From Ruminococcus sp. (GTDB lineage: Bacteria > Bacillota > Clostridia > Oscillospirales > Ruminococcaceae), in contig JAFWTA010000063.1 in the NCBI GenBank assembly GCA_017519145.1, positions 1 through 64,000 of the forward strand: DNA of 64,000 nucleotides. The letters are read 5' to 3'. Positions 58,899-64,000 of the stretch are shown piece after piece. A program made the translations under genes and the position numbers. A model generated the notes under the pieces. The model was not told the origin of the DNA. It saw only the letters and a program-made list of their open reading frames with translations, and did not search any database. The stretch's first letter is position 1, and each line of letters starts with the position of its first letter.

Positions 58899-61079
58899 TT
58901 ACTGAGGAAGAGTTACAAGCTCAACGATAGCCTTGAGGATTGCTTCTGAATCAACGGGAGTAAGCTTTACGCCTGCAGGATCAACTGCTGCGCCTGTCTT
59001 ATCCTGAGGATCAACAACGTCGCCGTTAACCTTACCCTGATCAGTGATAGGATATGCGGGGTTGTTGAGGAATCTGTTAAGAACTACTACGTCAGCAACA
59101 TTAACTGTACCGTCGCAGTTTACATCGCCCCATGTAGGAGCAAGCTTTGTGCCGGGTGTTACAGTTGTTGTTGTGATAGGAGCTGTTGTTGTAACATCAG
59201 ATACAGTTGTTGTCTGAGTTGTTGTTGTAGTTGTCTGTGCTGTTGTTGATGTTGTTATAGGATCACCAACTGTCAGCTTGAGAGGTGTGCAAGCACCTGT
59301 GTACTTGTCGCCTGAGCCGCCCTGCTTGAAGATCTTGAGCTCGCTTGCAACCATATCGAGTGTGTACTCTGTGCCGTTAGCAGCATTCTCAGGGATCTGT
59401 ACCTCGAATGTGATAGCGCTCTTGCCGTTCTTTACAGCTGCGGGCTCACCTGTAACCTCATCAGTAGCGATGATGCTGAAGCGGCCTTCAGTCTTGTTAT
59501 CCTTAACCTTTGCATTGCCGAGAGCTGCAGACTTACCTGAAACCTCTGTGATTGTAAGGTCGCCGAGTGTGATCTGAGTGTCCATACCAGCGCAAGTGTT
59601 GTTGCCTGCGTCAACGAGTACGTCAACGAGAACCTTCTGACCAGCCTTAACTGTTGCAGCGTTCTTACCGTTCTCATCTACGATAGAGAAGTTGAAGTCA
59701 GCGTCGCCAACAGGAGGTGTAACCTGTGTAGTAGTTGTTGTTACAGGCTGAACCTGTGTTGTTGTTGATGTAGAAGGACCGGGATCACCAACTGTGATCT
59801 TGAGAGGTGACCAAGCGCCTGTGTACTTGTCGCCTGAGCCGCCCTGCTTGAAGATCTTGAGCTCGCTGTCAACCATACCGATTGTGTATGTCTTGTTTGT
59901 AGCATCCTTAGGAACTTCAACCTCGAATGTGATAGCGCTCTTGCCATTCTTTACTGCTGTAGGCTCACCTGTAACCTCATCAGTAGCGATGATGCTGAAG
60001 CGGCCCTCAGTCTTGTTGTCCTTAACCTTTGCGTTGCCGAGAGCTGCAGACTTACCTGCAACCTCAGTGATTGTAAGGCCGTCAAGATCGAACTGAGCGT
60101 CCATACCTGCACAGGTGTTGCTGCCTGCGTCTACGAGTACGTCAACGAGGATCTTCTGACCGGCCTTAGCAGTTATTGCTGACTGACCGTTCTCATCAAC
60201 GATAGAGAATTTGAAGTCTGCATTGCCAACAGGAGGTGTAACCTGTGTAGTAGTTGTTGTTGTTACAGGAGTTGTAACTGCTGTTGTAGTTGTTACAGAA
60301 ACGGGAGCATCGCCCTGAACCTCAATTGTAAGATTGTTGAGCTTGAGGTTGTTGTCCTCGAGAGAGTACTTAACAGAAGGATCAGCATCTGAATCCTTAG
60401 CTGCCTCTAAGAGAGGAGTCATAACTGTTACGTCTGCTCTGTCATCTGTATCATAGTGTAAGAAGTTAACATTATATTTACCTGCGGGAGTGCCCTTAGG
60501 AACTGTGATATCGAACACATATACAGGGAAGTCATCAGACTTTGTACCAGCCCACTTGTACTTCTCACCGTCGTTGTTCCATGTAAGACCGAGGAAGTAG
60601 TTGTCTGTTCCAGCCTTTGACTGTGACTCAGCTATGCCGAATACATAACGGCCTGCTGCCTCATAGCCGCTGAGTCTGCTGGTCTTACCGCCGAAAGAGA
60701 TATAGCAGTCTGTTTCAGCTTCGCCGGAAGAAATTGTGAATGTCTTCTCAGTGTCGAAGTAAGACTGGTTAGGCGACTTGAGATCAAACTTGATATCAGG
60801 CGAATCTGTGGACAGGTTTAATGAGAATGAACCTGTACCGCCGTTTGTATCCTCTGTTAAATAAACAGCAGCGGGGAAAGTATAATCTCCGTTAGCAAGC
60901 TGGTCCTTTGTGACAGTTACTGTAGAAGAGCCATCAGAAATGCCGGGCTTGTCAGGATTATATGTTTTAATAGAAAATCCCTTGGTTGCATCTGCAGCGC
61001 CTACAGTTGCAGGAACTACTGCGCTAACCATTGTTGCAGCCATACACAGTGATGTGACTGCAGAAATTAACTTTTTCAT
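58899..61079 (-). CDS. scaA: ScaA scaffoldin: N-terminal module, two cohesins, dockerin
   Basis: A 726-residue secreted scaffoldin. Signal peptide 1-28. An N-terminal beta-rich module at 30-256 looks like a diverged cohesin: VYVFDITVPKGTPAGKYNVNF and LNNLTIEVQ resemble the second half of ScaA cohesins. Thr linkers flank cohesins at 286-432 and 457-606, which are nearly identical in the segment GKSAALGNAKVKDNKTEGRF onward. The dockerin is at about 648-724 (GDVNCDGTVNVADVVVL). It presumably docks on ScaB and carries enzymes or ScaC. AAAGGA lies upstream of the ATG. No terminator separates it from scaC. Confidence 0.95.
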   Translation of the reverse strand: MKKLISAVTSLCMAATMVSAVVPATVGAADATKGFSIKTYNPDKPGISDGSSTVTVTKDQLANGDYTFPAAVYLTEDTNGGTGSFSLNLSTDSPDIKFDLKSPNQSYFDTEKTFTISSGEAETDCYISFGGKTSRLSGYEAAGRYVFGIAESQSKAGTDNYFLGLTWNNDGEKYKWAGTKSDDFPVYVFDITVPKGTPAGKYNVNFLHYDTDDRADVTVMTPLLEAAKDSDADPSVKYSLEDNNLKLNNLTIEVQGDAPVSVTTTTAVTTPVTTTTTTQVTPPVGNADFKFSIVDENGQSAITAKAGQKILVDVLVDAGSNTCAGMDAQFDLDGLTITEVAGKSAALGNAKVKDNKTEGRFSIIATDEVTGEPTAVKNGKSAITFEVEVPKDATNKTYTIGMVDSELKIFKQGGSGDKYTGAWSPLKITVGDPGPSTSTTTQVQPVTTTTTQVTPPVGDADFNFSIVDENGKNAATVKAGQKVLVDVLVDAGNNTCAGMDTQITLGDLTITEVSGKSAALGNAKVKDNKTEGRFSIIATDEVTGEPAAVKNGKSAITFEVQIPENAANGTEYTLDMVASELKIFKQGGSGDKYTGACTPLKLTVGDPITTSTTAQTTTTTTQTTTVSDVTTTAPITTTTVTPGTKLAPTWGDVNCDGTVNVADVVVLNRFLNNPAYPITDQGKVNGDVVDPQDKTGAAVDPAGVKLTPVDSEAILKAIVELVTLPQ

Positions 61080-61176
61080 TTGTAATAATTCCTTTCTTTA
61101 GGTTTTTACGCCTATTAATAAAACATAAATTGGGTTTGTATTCCTTTGTAAGGGGGACAAATCAGATAATCTCGGA

Positions 61177-62028
61177 TCAAAGTTCAGCGATGATGTGGAG
61201 CAAATACCTCTGGATCTTCAGAGCGTCGTTCGCTGTGAGTCCGGTTACATCATCATCAACATCGCCGTTGAGCTTGCCCTGATCTGTCATGGGCTTGTCA
61301 GCTTTTCCGCCAACGCCGTACTTATCGGGGTTTGCAAGGCTCTGCATGATGAGGATAGCATCTGCAAGTTCTACAACTCCATCACAGTTAGCATCACCAC
61401 GAACAATTGTGGGCTGAGTAGCAGGCTCACCAATGCTAACTTCTCCGTCGATGGTCTTAACCTCGAGCTTAACGGGCTTGCCGTTTGACTCGTAGCCGCA
61501 TCCGATAGTTCCGTTTACCTTCTTAGAGCCGGAATATGTCTCACGATCAATAGGCTTGATCGAAAGAGGTGTTGTTGTGCCATTCTTTGCGCTGCTTGAA
61601 ACAGTGCCCTTGATGGTACAGAATACTCCGTCGCCCTTGAGCCAGTAAGAAGAATCCTCGGCAGCAGTTGACCAGATCAGGCTTACATAACCCTCATTCT
61701 TGTTGATAGAGCTCTCATAGAGATCGCTGAGTGAAGCTGAAGCGTCAGCAGACTGCGGGATCTTGGTTACGAGCGCACCTGCGTCAACAGATGTGATGGT
61801 AAGAACGCTGCTGTCATATGTAACAGCAAAGTCGAGTGCCTGAATGCCGGAAGATGGAATATCAGCTAACGATACGTCCACTGAGAACTCCCCACCTACC
61901 TTTGCAGTTGTTTTGCCAGCGGATATCTGCACTGTTTCGCCAGCAGCAGCAACAGGCATAAGTGAGCAGACTGAAAGTGAAAGCATCGCAGCAGCGATAG
62001 CTCCGACGACTACCTTTTTTGTCTTCAT
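61177..62028 (-). CDS. scaC: ScaC cohesin-dockerin adaptor scaffoldin
   Basis: A 283-residue secreted protein: signal peptide to about 29, one cohesin at about 30-198 (VQISAGKTTAKVGGEFSVDV, LDFAVTYDSSVLTITSVDAG, then GEVSIG), and a dockerin at about 208-283 (GDANCDGVVELADAILIM, a 24-residue insert, LTANDALKIQRYL). In R. flavefaciens ScaC attaches by its dockerin to ScaA and its cohesin binds a separate set of enzymes. ATG 62028 is chosen for AAGGAGG 8 nt upstream. An in-frame TTG at 62049 precedes the binding site. First gene of the cluster. Confidence 0.95.
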   Translation of the reverse strand: MKTKKVVVGAIAAAMLSLSVCSLMPVAAAGETVQISAGKTTAKVGGEFSVDVSLADIPSSGIQALDFAVTYDSSVLTITSVDAGALVTKIPQSADASASLSDLYESSINKNEGYVSLIWSTAAEDSSYWLKGDGVFCTIKGTVSSSAKNGTTTPLSIKPIDRETYSGSKKVNGTIGCGYESNGKPVKLEVKTIDGEVSIGEPATQPTIVRGDANCDGVVELADAILIMQSLANPDKYGVGGKADKPMTDQGKLNGDVDDDVTGLTANDALKIQRYLLHIIAEL

Positions 62029-62069
62029 TATTTTTTCCTCCTTCTTCAATAATGTTATATAACAAAGGA

Positions 62070-62094
62070 ACGGGGTGCCCCTTTAATTATATCA
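62070..62094 (-). promoter_or_regulatory. Proximal extended -10 promoter and short hairpin before scaC
   Basis: Minus strand TGATATAAT: TG (62093-62094) one base before -10 TATAAT (62086-62091), with no -35 match. GGGG-CA-CCCC (about 62072-62081) follows at the predicted transcript start. Confidence 0.55.
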
Positions 62095-62411
62095 TGTCTT
62101 AGTTGCAGCGGATACTACTGTTCCGCCCTCCCTGCAAAACCGTATCACCGATAACGAATGAAAGCCATGCAAAGCGGCGGGCAATGGCAACTGCCGCTGC
62201 TCAGTCATACAGACGAGGCTTAAGCTGTCCGAGCTGCGGTTTTCGGCGGATCGCCTTCGGATCCGGCGTATGTACACGCCGCTCTGAAGCTCCCCTCTGC
62301 CGTCAGCCTGCGACTGAAAACTACGCTCTGCAAGCAGTGGTTTCGCCATAAGACGCATCACACTGCCGTGATGAGATACTTAATCCCAAATCTATATTTA
62401 TTCATGATTTC
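62095..62411. other. Region between the two scaC promoters without recognised gene
   Basis: About 300 bases of mixed composition. An 89-codon minus frame (62092-62361) has no ribosome binding site and is not accepted. If the distal promoter is used, this becomes a long scaC leader of about 380 nt. Nothing else is recognised up to the capA stop at 62569. Confidence 0.5.
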
Positions 62412-62440
62412 ATTATATATCAGGTCTAAAAAAAAGTAAA
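62412..62440 (-). promoter_or_regulatory. Distal promoter candidate for the sca cluster
   Basis: Minus strand -35 TTTACT (62435-62440), 17-bp spacer, -10 TATAAT (62412-62417). Confidence 0.65.
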
Positions 62441-62568
62441 TAGGTTCATACTGTTTTTGGTATTTTACATAAACAGCAAAAGCGTTTTTTGCACGGTTTG
62501 CACAATGATATTTTTTCAGAAAAACCACTGTTTAACAGTAATTCTGAACCAAAAATGAATTTATCAAA

Positions 62569-63834
62569 TCATTTGTCCAGTTCGCGGAATTCGGCAGGTA
62601 TCTGCTCCTCGATTATGCGGTTGATGACATCCCATCCGAACTCAGTGTAGGTACCCTGAGGTATCGCGTAAGGGAGACCGTGTCTCTCTGCCAGCTCAGG
62701 TGAATACTTGCTGTATGGGTAAACCTTCATATTCGAGAATTCGCTCTCATAGTGAATGATGGTAGGAATGCATTTCACATTCTCAAGTCTCAGCTCATTT
62801 GTCTCGCCGTCGATGACAATGTCAAAGTCGGGGAGCTCGCCCACAACATTGAAGTTGTCGGTCTGAGCGCAGATGAAGTTGCCCATGCAGTAATACACGA
62901 AGCCCTTGGTGCCGTCGTCGCGGGGGATCCACTCCATAGTTTCCGCTGTATGTGTATGGCAGCCGAGTATTACGTCGGCGCCCCAGTTGACCATTTTATT
63001 TGCCAGCTCGATCCTGTCCTCGGTAACGACAGTTGTATCGTCCTGACCCCAGTGGGCGGAAACGATGACAGCGTCTGCCTTTTCCTTGGCTTCCTTGATC
63101 TGGCGCTCTATGACATCCTCCTCGTCATTCTTGATGACTCTCAGGGGAACATCGTCAAGCTGTGCGTCAAAGCCGTTGATATGGTGGCAATAAGCAAGGA
63201 ACGCGATCTTAACGCCGTTGACCTCGCGGATGCGGATATTGTTGGCGTCCTCCTCATTGAGATAAGCGCCCAGCACCGTAAGATCATTTTCCTCTGCCTT
63301 CTTATTCCAGAAGTTTATGGACTCCTCAAGTCCGTCGGTGCCCATGTCAAGCAGATGGTTGTTAGCCATGGTGATGACATCGAAGCCGCAGTCTATGACT
63401 GCATCAGCTACCTCGGGAGGAGAGTTGAACAAGAGCACACCGCCCTCAGCTCCGCGTACAGGATTGCTCTGTGAGATGACAGTTTCCTGATTGAGTATGG
63501 CAACGTCAGCATCTTCGATGAGGTACTTGACCTCGGAATACATAGGCTTGAAGTCATAGCCGCTGCCGCCTGCGAGAGCCTCCGCATTCTTGAACACGGA
63601 ATAGTGGATGAGGTTATCGCCCGCTGCGACCACATGGACTACCTTGTCGGGCGGGAGCGTTGTCTGCTCCTCGGTGGTCTCCTCGGGAGTTGTGGCTGCT
63701 GTGTTTTCTGATGATGTCTGCGCTTCTGTGTTGGCCTTACCTACAGACCTGCCCATAGCACATCCCACGCCGCACACGGCAAGAGCCGTAACGACAGCGA
63801 GTGCGCCGAAAGCGCGTCCTTTTCTCAATTTCAT
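62569..63834 (-). CDS. CapA-family (PGA_cap) lipoprotein
   Basis: A 421-residue surface protein of the calcineurin-like CapA family. Signal with lipobox VGC (Cys25), a Thr/Glu-rich linker (about 35-65), then the PGA_cap domain: AAGDNLIHYSVF, NQETVI, TMANNHLLDMG and SAHWGQDD, HTHTAETME supply the metal-binding Asp/Asn/His set. In Bacillus relatives CapA is linked to poly-gamma-glutamate, but many clostridial members have no capsule genes nearby, as here. ATG 63834 is chosen for AAAGGAG upstream. Confidence 0.92.
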   Translation of the reverse strand: MKLRKGRAFGALAVVTALAVCGVGCAMGRSVGKANTEAQTSSENTAATTPEETTEEQTTLPPDKVVHVVAAGDNLIHYSVFKNAEALAGGSGYDFKPMYSEVKYLIEDADVAILNQETVISQSNPVRGAEGGVLLFNSPPEVADAVIDCGFDVITMANNHLLDMGTDGLEESINFWNKKAEENDLTVLGAYLNEEDANNIRIREVNGVKIAFLAYCHHINGFDAQLDDVPLRVIKNDEEDVIERQIKEAKEKADAVIVSAHWGQDDTTVVTEDRIELANKMVNWGADVILGCHTHTAETMEWIPRDDGTKGFVYYCMGNFICAQTDNFNVVGELPDFDIVIDGETNELRLENVKCIPTIIHYESEFSNMKVYPYSKYSPELAERHGLPYAIPQGTYTEFGWDVINRIIEEQIPAEFRELDK

Positions 63835-63891
63835 AAATACTCCTTTGTGAAAGGGCATAAAATCCCTGAAAATATGCCGCTTTCTAAAATC

Positions 63892-63920
63892 ATTATAGCA
63901 CATTATTTTTGATTTGGCAA
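63892..63920 (-). promoter_or_regulatory. Promoter of the CapA-like gene
   Basis: Minus strand -35 TTGCCA (63915-63920), 17-bp spacer, -10 TATAAT (63892-63897). The remaining bases to 64000 show nothing recognisable. Confidence 0.75.
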
Positions 63921-64000
63921 TTACAAATTGTATCAAACTTAAATGAATTTACAACGCGTTTTATTGTCCAAAAGATTAAATTTCAGCCGCAAACGGCGAA

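Noticed and set aside
62092..62361. 89-codon minus frame upstream of scaC
   Set aside because: No ribosome binding site, Arg/Ser-rich composition typical of non-coding sequence, and lies between candidate promoters.

Overview
The window looks like a chromosomal segment of a fibre-degrading Ruminococcus, most like R. flavefaciens or a close relative. The decisive evidence is at 50758-62028 on the minus strand: five consecutive genes whose modules and order match the R. flavefaciens sca cellulosome cluster, scaC-scaA-scaB-cttA-scaE. They encode a cohesin-dockerin adaptor, a two-cohesin scaffoldin, a six-cohesin scaffoldin with X-module and dockerin, a CttA-type protein with X-dockerin, and a single-cohesin cell-wall anchor with a sortase signal. 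Other cellulosome-related genes lie elsewhere: a dockerin-bearing SGNH esterase (29157-30524), a lipoprotein GH5 glucanase (30950-33010), a lipoprotein with two cohesin-like halves in reversed order (33368-34279), and a protein joining a ScaE-type cohesin to a dockerin (36967-37833). The strain and species cannot be fixed from this sequence alone.

Layout. 1-857: three 118-bp repeats, a candidate small RNA on the minus strand, and the nifJ promoter. 858-4391: pyruvate:ferredoxin oxidoreductase. 4587-7333: an XRE regulator with two membrane proteins, then three paralogous membrane proteins. 7635-12269: a glycogen/maltodextrin operon (malQ, lipoprotein, glgP). 12341-15384: small genes and an ACT/PaaK group. 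15526-20001: indolepyruvate oxidoreductase genes iorA and iorB, split by a three-gene cassette that includes a protein with FUS-like YGQQ repeats. 20002-20299: an array of palindromes. 20300-30524: HAD phosphatase, CIRCE-controlled Hsp20, a degenerate GGDEF protein, YbaK, QueH, RicT, HolB, a lipid kinase and the esterase. 34482-36061: cysK with a cysteine-ending leader peptide, and a convergent Rrf2 regulator. 37927-44167: a SpoVB-like flippase, an aminotransferase, trpS, mazG, hup and rqcP. 44311-50696: an epimerase, an orphan solute-binding lipoprotein, MetH-activation protein, metF, ung, a DUF2500-like protein and ttcA. 50758-62028: the sca cluster. 62569-63834: a CapA-like lipoprotein.

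How it fits together. The genes support an anaerobic polysaccharide fermenter. By analogy with R. flavefaciens, ScaE anchors ScaB and CttA to the wall, ScaB carries ScaA, and ScaA and ScaC dock enzymes. Freed glucans would enter the MalQ/GlgP pathway, and pyruvate would be oxidised by NifJ. The least explained elements are the permuted cohesin lipoprotein, the ScaE-type cohesin-dockerin hybrid, the YGQQ-repeat cassette, the cysK leader peptide, the small RNA and the palindromic repeat families. No tRNA, rRNA, IS element, prophage or CRISPR array was recognised.
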